61,321 nucleotides of DNA from Gallionella sp. (lineage in GTDB: Bacteria; Pseudomonadota; Gammaproteobacteria; Burkholderiales; Gallionellaceae). The notes below the pieces were generated by a model. That model had not been told where the DNA came from. It saw only the letters and a program-made list of their open reading frames with translations, and ran no database searches. The DNA lies in contig JAUSMR010000156.1 of the NCBI GenBank assembly GCA_030645955.1, positions 1-61,321 on the forward strand. The letters run 5' to 3'. The stretch's first letter is position 1; each line of letters begins with the position of its first letter. The position numbers were made by a program, and so were the translations under genes. Of this stretch, positions 29,205-39,159 are shown in pieces.

Positions 29205-31793
29205 TTAACCGAGTTGACTGAACAGGGTTTGCGCTGCTTCGCGTTGCTCGGCGTCGCCCTCGCGCATGACCTCATCAAGAATTTCGCGCGCACCACTGGC
29301 ATCACCCATTTCCTGATATGCCTTGGCCAAATCAAGTTTCGTTGCAACCTCTTGCCATTGCTCGTCTTTTCCTGCTGGTATTGATTCGGTTGAAGCGACT
29401 GCATCGTCAAAGTTCAAACTGATGCCCGCTAAACTGATTCCAGCTGGCTGCTCATCAGGCACCGCTTTCTCAGACGTTTTTTCAACCGGGAAATCCAGCG
29501 TGAACTCCATTCCGCCATCGTCAGCTTCTGCTGGTTTGGCAACTTCCGGCTGTTCCACTGGCGTGGGTGCATAGCTACCCATCACTTCGAAAATCATATC
29601 GCCGGTATCGGGCGATGCTGCTTCCGTCTGCCCGACGTCACCATGCACTGCAGTAACATCAAAATCCATTGCCGGCGCTTGCCCTGCGGGCATGACATCA
29701 AATGACGTAATTGCGTTCTGCTCTGCATCACCCAAAAAATCCCGTTCCGGCGATGGAGTCTCCTTCGCTGATAAAGAACCCAAATCAATATCAAAATCAA
29801 GTGTCGGTGCTTGTGCCGCCGGTGCATTGCCCGGAACAGGCAGTTGAGTTGCATTGAAGGCTGCCGATTGTACGGTCGCGCTACCCGTGTCTTCCATAGT
29901 TCCACCGCCGCCACCATACATCGGGTTGTTCGGCTCCAGCTTGCGTCCCATTGCAACGGCTTGTTGCCACGCATCTGCATCACCTGAATCCCGCAACTGG
30001 CGCGCGATGGCCGAAAAAGAATTTACATCAACACGATTAGCATAAATCCCCAACAACTTGAGATGAATCCGGTGGTCATTCGGGGTGCTTTGCAGAGCTT
30101 CCTTGAGGATTTCTTCGGCCTGCACGTCACGACCAAAGTTGAGAAACAGATCCGCCTCCCCGATCGGGTCAATATTGTCCGATTGAGAAGTCGCTTCATT
30201 GGTGCCCCCCATACGGGTGAAATCGCCGGTATCAGGAGATGAAACAACCGGGGCGGCAATGCGACCGGTTGTGGCAAGGTGATCGGTTGTCGAATCGGCA
30301 ACTTCAAAAGGTTCTGTTATGCCTTCATAAAATGTTTTTTTTTCCCGCCGCTTCAACATAAAACCCAGTCCGACCAAACCAAGCAGGAGTAATGCAACGC
30401 CAGCCAAATAGAGCGGTTCACCCAGAATCTGATCCATTAAGGGCTCGGGCTCTACCACTTTTGGCTTAGGCTTGGGTTTGGGTTTTTCCGCGTTTGCTGC
30501 TGCCACACCACTTGCAGCAACGACCGGAGAAGCTGCCATTTTTGAGGATTGAGCCAGTGCCGCAGCCCCTGATTTAAGCTCGGCGAGACGCTGCATATCT
30601 TTAAGATTCTTTTCCAGCATTGCAGTGCGCGCCTGGTCTTCCTTCAATGCCTTGCTCTTGGCAATCGCGTCTTCCTGCGTAGCGTTCTTCTTGTCTTGCG
30701 CGGACTCGGGCTTGCCGCCAGCGCCTGTTGCAGTGCCGTCTCCAGGTGCTTCACCCTTGGATAATTTCAGCACTTCCTTGGCAGATTCCTTGACAATCGG
30801 CGCCTTGTCGGCAACCAAACTGCTGATCTTGCCTGTTGCTATTTGTTGAGCCTCTTGAGACTGTCTTCTGATTGCCGCAGCACTGGCCAGCTTTTGCCGG
30901 TAGACATTCCAATCATCTGTCTGGGCACGGATTTCTCTTATCGCATCAGACTGATTCACTGCATCCAACTCGCCCTGGCTGGGCAAGCGCAAAATCTTGC
31001 CGGCCTTGATGCGGTTCATGTTTTTGCCGTCGAAACGATCTGCATTGACGCGATATAGCGCAACCAGCATTCGATCCAGACTCATATCGGCCAACCTGTA
31101 TCGTTCAGCAACCTCGCGCATCGTGTCGCCACGTTTGATCGCAATCCACTCTTCCAACTCCGGCAACTCCTCCGTTGCAACCGGAGCGACTTGCCCAGCG
31201 GGCGCGGATACGGCTGCAGTTTCAGCGGCTGCAGTTTCAGTTGGCGCAGCCTGCCCACCAGGTGTGGCTGCTGTTACCTGAGCTGGTTGCTCCATGGGCG
31301 CGGCCTGCCCTATAGGCGTGACTGTAGTTTCTGCCGGTACGGATTGAATTACAGGTGCGACGGCTTGCACTACCGCTTGTGCGGGTTGTTCTGGAACATA
31401 ACCGGGAGGATCCAGCAGGAAAGTGTATTCGCGCAACAGTTTGCCGGAAGACCAGGTCAACTCAACCAGCATGATCACAAAAGGGTCGTTGATCGGCAGT
31501 TCACTGCTTACCTTCAGGTAAGGCTCGCCATCCGCGCGACTCTCGATCTGAAATCTGAATTTGTTGCCATAAGGATATTCCAGTCCGGCATCTTTATAGG
31601 CTTCGGGTGAGGCAAGTCGAGCAACCAGGCTGGCTTTCTCAACTTTGCTGACTGCCATTAATTCAATATCGGCCTTGAGCTGCTGACCCAAACCAGAGCT
31701 GACATTTATTCCGCCCATCCCCACTGCGAAAACAGTTGTGGACAACGCCAAAGCAAATACAATCCCAAACAGCTCTAGTAGTGATTTCCGCAC
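29205..31793 (-). CDS. fimV: Pilus-assembly/peptidoglycan-binding protein FimV
   Basis: An 862-residue FimV homologue. A signal-like N-terminal helix is followed by the FimV N-domain (GGINVSSGLGQQLKADIEL), a Pro/Ala/Thr linker with repeated GQAAP motifs, a LysM motif (WIAIKRGDTMREVAERY), a coiled coil, one membrane segment (about LYLAGVALLLLGLVGLGFM), an acidic cytoplasmic region and the C-terminal FimV helical domain (KLDLAKAYQEMGDASGAREI). It organises type IV pili and polar proteins. GTG 31793 is chosen for its GAGGGTG ribosome site; a TTG ten codons upstream is less likely. Confidence 0.93.
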   Translation of the reverse strand: MRKSLLELFGIVFALALSTTVFAVGMGGINVSSGLGQQLKADIELMAVSKVEKASLVARLASPEAYKDAGLEYPYGNKFRFQIESRADGEPYLKVSSELPINDPFVIMLVELTWSSGKLLREYTFLLDPPGYVPEQPAQAVVQAVAPVIQSVPAETTVTPIGQAAPMEQPAQVTAATPGGQAAPTETAAAETAAVSAPAGQVAPVATEELPELEEWIAIKRGDTMREVAERYRLADMSLDRMLVALYRVNADRFDGKNMNRIKAGKILRLPSQGELDAVNQSDAIREIRAQTDDWNVYRQKLASAAAIRRQSQEAQQIATGKISSLVADKAPIVKESAKEVLKLSKGEAPGDGTATGAGGKPESAQDKKNATQEDAIAKSKALKEDQARTAMLEKNLKDMQRLAELKSGAAALAQSSKMAASPVVAASGVAAANAEKPKPKPKPKVVEPEPLMDQILGEPLYLAGVALLLLGLVGLGFMLKRREKKTFYEGITEPFEVADSTTDHLATTGRIAAPVVSSPDTGDFTRMGGTNEATSQSDNIDPIGEADLFLNFGRDVQAEEILKEALQSTPNDHRIHLKLLGIYANRVDVNSFSAIARQLRDSGDADAWQQAVAMGRKLEPNNPMYGGGGGTMEDTGSATVQSAAFNATQLPVPGNAPAAQAPTLDFDIDLGSLSAKETPSPERDFLGDAEQNAITSFDVMPAGQAPAMDFDVTAVHGDVGQTEAASPDTGDMIFEVMGSYAPTPVEQPEVAKPAEADDGGMEFTLDFPVEKTSEKAVPDEQPAGISLAGISLNFDDAVASTESIPAGKDEQWQEVATKLDLAKAYQEMGDASGAREILDEVMREGDAEQREAAQTLFSQLG

Positions 31794-31881
31794 GCCATCA
31801 CCCTCACCATATTTATCAGACAATACAAAATAACATCATAGAGTTAGAAGCACAAGCTAATAATATTCTTCGCCTTATGTA

Positions 31882-32904
31882 TCAATTTAAATGTTTCGCA
31901 ATCAAGATTTCGGCTATCTGCACGCTATTCAACGCCGCGCCCTTGCGCACATTGTCGCTCACCACCCACAAATTCAAGCCCAACGGGTGCGAGATATCCT
32001 CGCGGATGCGCCCGACGTAAGTTGCATCGTTGCCCGCCGCCTCGATCGGGGTCGGGTAGCCGCCCGGCTCGCGTTTGTCCATCACGATCACGCCCGGCGC
32101 CTTTTCCAGCAAGGCACGCGCTTCGGCGGCGGTAATCTTCCTGCGGGTCTCGATATGCACCGCTTCGGAGTGTCCGTAGAACACCGGCACGCGCACCGCA
32201 GTCGCATTCACCAGGATGGCATCGTCTTCCATGATCTTCTGTGTTTCCCACACCATTTTCATTTCTTCCTTGGTGTAGCCGTTTTCCATGAATACGTCGA
32301 TTTGCGGCAGCACGTTGAAGGCGATGCGCTTCGGGTAAACCTCGACTTCGACATCCTGCGAATTGAACAGCGCGCGGGTTTGCGCGGCCAGTTCCTCGAT
32401 CGCCTCCTTGCCGGTGCCGGACACCGCCTGATAAGTCGCCACGTTGATGCGCGTGATGCCCACCGCATCCTTGATCGGCTTGAGCGCCACCACCATCTGG
32501 ATAGTCGAACAGTTCGGGTTGGCGATGATGCCGCGGTTCTTGTATTGCGCGATGGCATGCGGATTCACTTCCGGCACCACCAGCGGAATATCGCGGTCAT
32601 AGCGGAAGTGCGCGGTGTTGTCGATCACCACGCAACCGGCTGCCGCAGCGAGCGGCGCGTATTTTTCCGACACGCTGCCGCCCGCCGAGAACAGGCCAAT
32701 TTGCGCCTTGGAAAAATCGAAGCCTTCCACGTCGATAACGGCGAGATCTATTCCGTTAAAGCGCACCGTCGAACCCGCCGAACGGCTGGAAGCCAGCGGA
32801 TAAAGATTGCGCACCGGAAACTTGCGCTGCTCCAAGATGGAAAGCATCGCCTCACCCACCGCGCCGGTCGCGCCCAATATGCATACGTCGTATTGCTTGC
32901 TCAT
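31882..32904 (-). CDS. asd: Aspartate-semialdehyde dehydrogenase
   Basis: A 340-residue NADPH enzyme making aspartate semialdehyde, the branch point to lysine, threonine and methionine. Nucleotide site LGATGAVGEAMLSIL, catalytic Cys in IIANPNCSTIQMVVAL (about residue 130), and catalytic His near ETRRKITAAEAR region. Type with the short insertion, as common in proteobacteria. The second ATG is chosen for spacing from AGAGGG. Follows leuB and precedes fimV. Confidence 0.97.
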   Translation of the reverse strand: MSKQYDVCILGATGAVGEAMLSILEQRKFPVRNLYPLASSRSAGSTVRFNGIDLAVIDVEGFDFSKAQIGLFSAGGSVSEKYAPLAAAAGCVVIDNTAHFRYDRDIPLVVPEVNPHAIAQYKNRGIIANPNCSTIQMVVALKPIKDAVGITRINVATYQAVSGTGKEAIEELAAQTRALFNSQDVEVEVYPKRIAFNVLPQIDVFMENGYTKEEMKMVWETQKIMEDDAILVNATAVRVPVFYGHSEAVHIETRRKITAAEARALLEKAPGVIVMDKREPGGYPTPIEAAGNDATYVGRIREDISHPLGLNLWVVSDNVRKGAALNSVQIAEILIAKHLN

Positions 32905-32926
32905 CATTTTCCCTCTCTAAAAAATT

Positions 32927-33000
32927 CAGCTGGTAGCCGGTCCGGTAGCGTGCAGCTGGTAGCAAAACCGCTTGGCTACCTGCTACCAGCTACAGGCTAC
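32927..33000. repeat. AGCTGGTAGC inverted repeat between asd and leuB
   Basis: AGCTGGTAGC (32954-32963) and GCTACCAGCT (32982-32991) form a perfect 10-bp pair; further copies of the motif (CAGCTGGTAGCC at 32927) extend the arms. The leuB stop codon falls in the right arm. Confidence 0.7.
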
Positions 33001-34061
33001 AAGCTCTTAACAACCGCATCGCCCATCGCCGCGCAACCGATTTTCTGCATGCCGGCTTCGGCGATATCACCGGTGCGCAATCCCTGTTGCAGAGTCTTGC
33101 GCACTGCCGTTTCGATGCGCTGCGCGATGTCTACCCTTGCAAAAGTGTAGCGCATCATCATCGCCACCGACAGGATGGTTGCCAGCGGATTGGCGATGTC
33201 CTTGCCGGCAATATCCGGCGCCGAGCCGTGGCATGGCTCGTACAGGCCCTTGTTTTTGGCATCCAGCGAAGCGGACGGCAACATGCCGATCGAGCCGGTC
33301 AGCATTGAGGCTTCATCGGAAAGAATATCGCCGAAGATATTGCCGGTCAGTATCACATCAAACTGCTTGGGCGCGCGCACCAATTGCATCGCGGCATTAT
33401 CCACGTACATATGCGACAACGCGACCGCCGGATATTCCTTCGCCACCTCGGTGACGATTTCGCGCCAGAACATGCTTGTGTCCAGCACGTTGGCCTTGTC
33501 CACCGAGCATAGCTTTTTGCCGCGCTTCAGCGCGATCTGGAAGCCGACATGCGCCACGCGGCGGATTTCAGACTCGCTGTACAGCATGGTATCGAAGCCC
33601 TGCCGCTCGCCGTTGTCCAGTGTGCGGATGCCGCGCGGCTGGCCGAAATAAATGTCGCCGGTCAGCTCGCGCAGGATCATGATATCCAGGCCGGCGACCA
33701 GTTCCGGTTTCAGGCTGGACGCATTGGCCAGCTCGGGATACACCAGAGCAGGGCGCAGGTTGGCGAACAACCCCAGGCCCTTGCGGATGCGCAGCAGGCC
33801 TTGCTCCGGGCGCATAGGCCGAGGCAGCGTATCGTATTGATAACCGCCCACCGCGCCGAGCAGCACCGCGTCTGCTGCCAGCGCCAGCTTCTCGGTTGCG
33901 GGCGGAAACGGATCGCCCGCCGCGTCATACCCTGCGCCGCCGAGATGCGCGTATTCCATCTCGATCTTCAGGCCGTCGCCGCGCAACGCTTCCAGCACTT
34001 TCACCGCTTGCGCGACTATCTCCGGGCCTATCCCGTCACCGGGCAAAACTGCAATTTTCAT
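32997..34061 (-). CDS. leuB: 3-isopropylmalate dehydrogenase
   Basis: A 354-residue enzyme of leucine synthesis oxidising and decarboxylating 3-isopropylmalate with NAD. The start [15 protein letters not shown], the substrate helix [25 protein letters not shown] block (about residues 85-104), [12 protein letters not shown] and the metal site [15 protein letters not shown] are all present. Of two ATGs, the second at 34061 has better spacing from AGGAA. The last residues and stop lie in a repeat. Confidence 0.97.
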   Translation of the reverse strand: MKIAVLPGDGIGPEIVAQAVKVLEALRGDGLKIEMEYAHLGGAGYDAAGDPFPPATEKLALAADAVLLGAVGGYQYDTLPRPMRPEQGLLRIRKGLGLFANLRPALVYPELANASSLKPELVAGLDIMILRELTGDIYFGQPRGIRTLDNGERQGFDTMLYSESEIRRVAHVGFQIALKRGKKLCSVDKANVLDTSMFWREIVTEVAKEYPAVALSHMYVDNAAMQLVRAPKQFDVILTGNIFGDILSDEASMLTGSIGMLPSASLDAKNKGLYEPCHGSAPDIAGKDIANPLATILSVAMMMRYTFARVDIAQRIETAVRKTLQQGLRTGDIAEAGMQKIGCAAMGDAVVKSL

Positions 34062-34112
34062 TGTCATTTCCTGTTCGTAAATATCGTCTTGTTCGTTAAC
34101 TCACATATCTCT

Positions 34113-34131
34113 CCTCCCCTTGAAGGGGAGG
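34113..34131. repeat. Short palindrome between leuD and leuB
   Basis: CCTCCCCTTGAAGGGGAGG is a perfect palindrome around a single G. It is the same core as in the larger repeat at 18113-18202. It sits between two co-directional leu genes and could modulate read-through. Confidence 0.65.
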
Positions 34132-34147
34132 GAATGATTATATTTTT

Positions 34148-34786
34148 TCAGGCGAACAGCCACGGCTGCGCCGCGCGATGCTTCGCCTCGAATGCCCTGA
34201 TTTCGTCCACATGCTGCAAGGTCAGGCCGATGTCGTCCAGACCGTTCAACAGGCAATGCTTGCGGAACGCCTCCACCTCGAACTGGTACGCCGTGCCATC
34301 CGGCGCGGCAATGCTCTGCCGCTCCAGATCGACCTTCAAACGGTAACCCGGCGTGGCTTCCACTGCCTTGAACAACGCATCCACCTGTTCCGCAGCCAGG
34401 CGGATCGGCAGCAGGCCGTTCTTGAAGCAATTGTTGAAAAAAATATCGGCAAAACTCGGCGCGATAATGGCGCGAAAACCGTAGTCTTCCAGCGCCCAGG
34501 GCGCATGTTCGCGCGAACTGCCGCAGCCAAAATTTTCGCGCGCCAGCAGAATCTGCGCGCCCTGATAGCGCGGCTGGTTCAGCACGAAATCGGGGTTGAG
34601 CGGACGCTGGCTGTTGTCCATGCCGGGCTCGCCGTGATCCAGATAACGCCATTCGTCGAACGCATTCGGGCCGAAGCCGGAGCGCTTGATCGACTTCAAA
34701 AATTGCTTGGGGATGATCGCATCGGTATCCACATTGGCGCGATCCAACGGCATGACCAGGCCATCCAACACGGTAAATTTCTGCAT
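34148..34786 (-). CDS. leuD: 3-isopropylmalate dehydratase small subunit
   Basis: A 212-residue subunit that with LeuC interconverts 2- and 3-isopropylmalate. Family start [20 protein letters not shown], then [34 protein letters not shown] and [16 protein letters not shown]. Its ATG shares one base with the TAA of the preceding small gene (TAATG), which shows tight coupling. Confidence 0.97.
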   Translation of the reverse strand: MQKFTVLDGLVMPLDRANVDTDAIIPKQFLKSIKRSGFGPNAFDEWRYLDHGEPGMDNSQRPLNPDFVLNQPRYQGAQILLARENFGCGSSREHAPWALEDYGFRAIIAPSFADIFFNNCFKNGLLPIRLAAEQVDALFKAVEATPGYRLKVDLERQSIAAPDGTAYQFEVEAFRKHCLLNGLDDIGLTLQHVDEIRAFEAKHRAAQPWLFA

Positions 34787-35100
34787 TATGGTTTGCCTGC
34801 CTTTTCCAGCTTCTCGCCCGTATTCTTTAGACCGCGGCCCAGCCACTCTCCGCCCTTCTTAACGCCTTCGACTACCGCCTTGCCGCCTTTCTTGATGACT
34901 GGTTCAGCCGCTTTGGCGCCCTTCTCAATACCCTTGGCTGCCGCTTTGCCGCCTTTCTCTATCCCAGTGACCGCAGCTTTGCCGCCTTTCTTGATTCCCT
35001 TGCCGGCACGTTCGACGCTGTCATCGGCAAACACGTTGCTGCCAGCGAGCGCTCCCAGCACCATCAACCCCAGTGTCATCAACAAAGCCGCCTTCTTCAT
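34786..35100 (-). CDS. Exported low-complexity Lys/Gly/Ala repeat protein between leuC and leuD
   Basis: A 104-residue protein with a signal peptide ([20 protein letters not shown], cleavage near VFADD) and then a periodic region of about 11-residue units such as [11 protein letters not shown] and [11 protein letters not shown], ending [19 protein letters not shown]. Relatives often carry a tiny entericidin-like lipoprotein at this spot; this one lacks the lipobox Cys and is longer. The periodicity suggests an amphipathic helix that could bind membranes or nucleic acid. The gene starts 11 bases after leuC and its stop overlaps the leuD start, so it is expressed with leucine genes. Confidence 0.8.
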   Translation of the reverse strand: MKKAALLMTLGLMVLGALAGSNVFADDSVERAGKGIKKGGKAAVTGIEKGGKAAAKGIEKGAKAAEPVIKKGGKAVVEGVKKGGEWLGRGLKNTGEKLEKAGKP

Positions 35101-35111
35101 GCCCGCTCCTT

Positions 35112-36515
35112 TCACCATTTACTCACATCAACAAAATGCCCGGCAATTGCGGCGGCGGCGGCCATCCCCGGGCTCACCAGATGGGTACGCCCGCCCGGCC
35201 CCTGCCGCCCCTCGAAATTGCGGTTGGAAGTCGAAGCGCAACGCTCGCCCGGCGAGAGCCGGTCGTCATTCATCGCCAGACACATCGAGCAACCCGGATC
35301 GCGCCACTCGAAACCCGCCGCGATAAAGATCTTGTCCAGCCCCTCGCGCTCTGCCTGCAGTTTCACCAGACCGGAACCCGGCACCACCATCGCCAGCTTC
35401 ACGTTCGCCGCAATGTGCTTGCCCTTCGCGACTGCTGCGGCAGCGCGCATATCTTCGATGCGCGCGTTGGTGCAGGAACCGATGAATACCTTGTCAATTT
35501 TGATTTCGGTAATCGGCGTATTCGCCATCAAGCCCATATATTGCAAGGCCCGTTCCGCGCCTTCGCGCTTGACTGCATCGCCCATGGCCGCTGGATCAGG
35601 CACGCGCCCGTCCACCGCCACCACCATTTCCGGCGATGTGCCCCAGGTCACTTGCGGTTTGATTTGCGCGGCATCCAGTTTGATTGCCGCATTGAACTGC
35701 GCGCCGTCGTCGCTGTGCAGCGTGCGCCAGTAGGCCACGGCCTGATCCCATGCCTCGCCCTGCGGCGCGAACGGGCGACCCTTGAGGTAGTTGATGGTGG
35801 TGTTGTCCGCCGCGATCATGCCCGCGCGCGCGCCCGCTTCGATTGCCATGTTGCACAGCGTCATGCGCCCTTCCATCGAAAGCGCGCGAATTGCACTACC
35901 GGAAAATTCAATCGCGTAGCCGGTGCCGCCCGCCGTGCCGATCTTGCCGATCACCGCCAGTGCGATGTCCTTTGCGGTCACGCCATTGCCCAACGCGCCC
36001 TCCACCACTACCTGCATGGCTTTTGATTTTTTCATCAGCAGACATTGCGTCGCCATCACATGCTCGACCTCGGAGGTGCCGATGCCGAACGCCAACGCGG
36101 CAAATGCGCCGTGCGTGCTGGTATGCGAATCGCCGCACACCACCGTCATGCCCGGCAATGTCGCGCCCTGCTCAGGCCCGATCACATGCACGATGCCCTG
36201 GCGCACGTCGTTCATCCTGAATTCGTTCACGCCGTATTCTGCGCAATTGCTGTCCAGCGTCTCCACCTGCAAACGCGCTACGGGGTCGGTGATGCCCTGC
36301 GCACGCCCGGTAGTCGGCACATTGTGATCCGCCACCGCCAGAATCGAAGTGGTGCGCCACGGCTTGCGCCCGGCCAGCTTCAACCCCTCGAAGGCCTGCG
36401 GGCTGGTCACTTCATGCACCAGATGGCGGTCGATATAAATCAACGCGGTGCCATCGGCTTCCTGCCGCACCACGTGGGAGTTCCAAAGTTTATCGTAAAG
36501 GGTTTGCGCGCTCAT
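35112..36515 (-). CDS. leuC: 3-isopropylmalate dehydratase large subunit
   Basis: A 467-residue aconitase-family subunit that holds the 4Fe-4S cluster: Cys in [14 protein letters not shown] (about residue 347) and the pair in [15 protein letters not shown] (about 407-410). [20 protein letters not shown] is also typical. First gene of leuC-small protein-leuD-leuB. No leader peptide with a leucine run was found upstream. Confidence 0.97.
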   Translation of the reverse strand: MSAQTLYDKLWNSHVVRQEADGTALIYIDRHLVHEVTSPQAFEGLKLAGRKPWRTTSILAVADHNVPTTGRAQGITDPVARLQVETLDSNCAEYGVNEFRMNDVRQGIVHVIGPEQGATLPGMTVVCGDSHTSTHGAFAALAFGIGTSEVEHVMATQCLLMKKSKAMQVVVEGALGNGVTAKDIALAVIGKIGTAGGTGYAIEFSGSAIRALSMEGRMTLCNMAIEAGARAGMIAADNTTINYLKGRPFAPQGEAWDQAVAYWRTLHSDDGAQFNAAIKLDAAQIKPQVTWGTSPEMVVAVDGRVPDPAAMGDAVKREGAERALQYMGLMANTPITEIKIDKVFIGSCTNARIEDMRAAAAVAKGKHIAANVKLAMVVPGSGLVKLQAEREGLDKIFIAAGFEWRDPGCSMCLAMNDDRLSPGERCASTSNRNFEGRQGPGGRTHLVSPGMAAAAAIAGHFVDVSKW

Positions 36516-36754
36516 GTTGTTTCGCTTGCCATGTTGTTTAGCTTACTGAAAACTCGTTTTAAGAACTCGCAATTATGCCACAACCGTAACCCGCTTGGCA
36601 TAGGCCTCTAAGGCGCACCACAAGTTAGCTGGAGAAAACCAGGCACCAGACTTTAGAACAAAAAAACATTTTTCCTTGAAAGGATTACGATAAAATGAAC
36701 AAGTAATTTCAATTCGGCTCTACGTTAATTTGATTGCCATGCAGAATTCAAAGT

Positions 36755-37846
36755 ATGCAATTTCGTCAAAATAATTTTGATGTGACCAACACCGTCAACG
36801 TAACCGATTCAATTTCGGTTGGTGACGCGGTGGAGAATATATTTCTCAATCTCTTTCCCAACGCCAGTGCCGACACCATTCGGCACGCAATAAGCTACAT
36901 TTCCCGGCTTTATCGCGGTGAGCATCCGTGCTATGCGGCATGTGATACCGGCTATCACGATATGCAACACACTCTGGATGTGACTCTGGCCAGTGCCCGC
37001 TTGCTGGATGGTTATGAGCGTTCGCAAAAGAAAGGTGATTCACTTGGCGAAGAGCTGTTTGTTTTTGGCATTTTGGTGGCGTTGTTTCACGACAGCGGTT
37101 ATCTGCGCAAGCGGGGCATTGAAGATAACAGGCACGGCGCGGAATTCACCCTGGTTCATGTTGCACGAAGTGCAGAACTATTGAAAAATTATCTGCTGGA
37201 AACAGGAATGGGTGCGCTGGCAGAAACAGCATCTCAAGTGGTGCATTACACCGGCTATGAAATACCGGTAGGCCGCATCCAGGTGCCTTCTCCGGCATAT
37301 CAGGCCATCGGCAATCTGGTGGCTTCGGCAGACATACTGGCGCAAATGTCAGATCGCTGTTACCTCGAAAAATGCCATGACCGGCTGTACACCGAGTTCG
37401 TTCTGGGCGGTATCGCAAGCAAACGGGACGAACACGGCAATGAGCAGGTTATTTTTGCTTCCCCGCAAGACCTGGTGATTAAAACCCCGGGATTTTACCG
37501 GGGCGCGACAAAACGCTTGAATGAAACCTTAAATGGCGCCTATCACTATGCCGAGAAACATTTTGGCGGACAGAATCTTTACCTTGAAGCGCTTGAGAGA
37601 AATATCCTGTTTGCGGAATATGTGGCCGCCAACAATGCCGACATCGGCATGCTGCAGCGTATTCCGCCAAACACACCTGGTTCTGAACTAACCTCCCATG
37701 CAGCCGATGACAGGAAACGACAAGTGGAAGACCGGCGAAAAAGAATAGAGGATAGAAGAAAAAATACCGCGCAAGGCTATACTGACTTTTTGGAGAGAAG
37801 ACTGAATGCAGGTGACAGAAGACTGGTTACTTCGCCAAAAAAATAG
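36755..37846 (+). CDS. HD-domain phosphohydrolase-like protein
   Basis: A 363-residue protein. An HD-type metal site is visible: His residues in DTGYHDMQHTLDV (about residues 68-75) and the HD pair in VALFHDSGYLRKRG (about 110-123), followed by further His/Asp in VVHYTGYE and VASADILAQMSD. It is probably a metal-dependent phosphohydrolase, substrate unknown. The C-terminus (about residues 310-345) is a highly charged Arg/Lys/Asp stretch. ATG 36755 is chosen; an upstream TTG is unlikely. Stands alone, facing away from leuC. Confidence 0.75.
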   Translation: MQFRQNNFDVTNTVNVTDSISVGDAVENIFLNLFPNASADTIRHAISYISRLYRGEHPCYAACDTGYHDMQHTLDVTLASARLLDGYERSQKKGDSLGEELFVFGILVALFHDSGYLRKRGIEDNRHGAEFTLVHVARSAELLKNYLLETGMGALAETASQVVHYTGYEIPVGRIQVPSPAYQAIGNLVASADILAQMSDRCYLEKCHDRLYTEFVLGGIASKRDEHGNEQVIFASPQDLVIKTPGFYRGATKRLNETLNGAYHYAEKHFGGQNLYLEALERNILFAEYVAANNADIGMLQRIPPNTPGSELTSHAADDRKRQVEDRRKRIEDRRKNTAQGYTDFLERRLNAGDRRLVTSPKK

Positions 37847-37912
37847 CACCCGGCATAGTATGGGTTAGCTTGACAGGGCGCAATAAACGTAATTCCCATG
37901 AGATCTTCATTT

Positions 37913-37943
37913 GATCGTTCCAACGCTCCGCGTGGGCACGATG
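37913..37943. repeat. GTTCCAACGCTCCGCGTGGG palindromic repeat
   Basis: CGTTCCAACGC and GCGTGGGCACG pair around TCC. This is a member of the widespread repeat read as VPTLRVGT when translated. It lies 38 bases before the membrane-protein gene and could act on its transcript. Confidence 0.65.
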
Positions 37944-37980
37944 AAAAACTCCCGAACGTCAAGTGAACTCCAGAAACGGT

Positions 37981-38373
37981 ATGTCCCGCTATTTTCTTGT
38001 TTGGTTCGTGATGCTGCTGGTCTCCGTCGCCAACGGGACATTGCGCGATTTCACGTACGGCAAATATCTTTCCGAACTTCACGCGCACCAACTCTCCACC
38101 GTGAGCGGGATGGTATTGCTGGGCCTGGTGATCCTGGTATTCGTAAAGTTCTGGCCGCCCGTTTCCGCGCGGCAGGCACTGCTCATCGGTTTTTTCTGGA
38201 TGGCACTCACCGTGGCTTTCGAGTTCCTGTTTTTTCATTTCGTCGCAGGGCATCCATGGCCGGCATTGCTGGCCAACTACGCTTTACTGAATGGCCGCAT
38301 TTGGGTGCTGCTGCTGGCATGGATTGCTATCGCTCCTTACGTTTTTTATCGCTGGATAAATCCGTCTCACTAG
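37981..38373 (+). CDS. Unknown inner-membrane protein, four helices
   Basis: A 130-residue protein, MSRYFLVWFVMLLVSVANGT at the start, with hydrophobic segments at about residues 4-19, 41-58, 66-86 and 97-120. I do not recognise the family with certainty; no catalytic motif is seen. A GTG six codons upstream is an alternative start. The gene precedes a DUF4136-like lipoprotein on the same strand by 97 bases, so a shared transcript is possible. Confidence 0.65.
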   Translation: MSRYFLVWFVMLLVSVANGTLRDFTYGKYLSELHAHQLSTVSGMVLLGLVILVFVKFWPPVSARQALLIGFFWMALTVAFEFLFFHFVAGHPWPALLANYALLNGRIWVLLLAWIAIAPYVFYRWINPSH

Positions 38374-38470
38374 TTGCGCCGCAGTTATTTGTGCGAACCT
38401 GGGATATGGCCTGGCATGATGAACTGGCGTATGCTTCACGCATCTGTGCGAACTGAAGGAGGAACAAAAA

Positions 38471-39091
38471 ATGTTACTGTCCCTGCGCAACCCATTCGGC
38501 TTTTTGCTGCTCGGTGCGGCGCTGGCCACCGCATGTGCAACGACACAGGTCAACGCGATCTGGAAAGAACCGTCGTATCAGGCGCGCCCCGCCAGAATCA
38601 TGGTCATCGGGGTAGCCAAAAATCCGCTGAACAGGAGACTGTTCGAGGATGAGTTCGTCCTGCAGCTCAAAGCCCGGGGCACGGAAGCCATCGCGAGCTA
38701 TACCGTTCTTCCCGACAGGCTGCAGGATGACCAGGTGGCGATTGCTGCAAAGGTGAAAGAGCTGGAAGCAGATACGGTGCTCGTCACGAGGCTGGTAAGC
38801 AAAAAAACTGTGCAAGTCTATGTGCCGGGGACTGTTTATTATCCTCCGCCTTATTACAGCACATGGCCGGACTATTACGGTTATGGCTACCGGTACATTT
38901 ACTCGCCGGGCTACATTGCCGAAAACGAGTACGCAGTCATTGAAACCAATCTGTATGAAACCGGGCATGACAAACTTGTCTGGGCAGCCTCATCCGATAC
39001 TCTGATAAGAGACTCAGACAAGAATCTCATCAAGTCCTACATCGGTATCATGGTGGACACCATGGTTGGGAGCGGACTGCTGGGCAGATAG
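38471..39091 (+). CDS. DUF4136-like lipoprotein
   Basis: A 206-residue lipoprotein: signal with lipobox LATAC (Cys about residue 22), then a DUF4136-like domain (QVNAIWKEPSYQ, IMVIGVAKNPLNRRLFEDEF). A Tyr/Pro-rich loop (YYPPPYYSTWPDYYGYGYRY, about residues 122-141) is striking and probably flexible. A strong ribosome site (GAAGGAGG) precedes the ATG. Likely outer-membrane associated; function unknown. Confidence 0.8.
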   Translation: MLLSLRNPFGFLLLGAALATACATTQVNAIWKEPSYQARPARIMVIGVAKNPLNRRLFEDEFVLQLKARGTEAIASYTVLPDRLQDDQVAIAAKVKELEADTVLVTRLVSKKTVQVYVPGTVYYPPPYYSTWPDYYGYGYRYIYSPGYIAENEYAVIETNLYETGHDKLVWAASSDTLIRDSDKNLIKSYIGIMVDTMVGSGLLGR

Positions 39092-39159
39092 GCCGTCTGT
39101 TGCCCTTGCTTTAAGCAGAGCCCGATAATATTTCAGAACGCACCAGTTAAAAGGTAGCC

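Noticed and set aside
36516..36700. Leucine-rich leader peptide/attenuator before leuC
   Set aside because: No short frame with a run of Leu codons and no terminator hairpin was seen.
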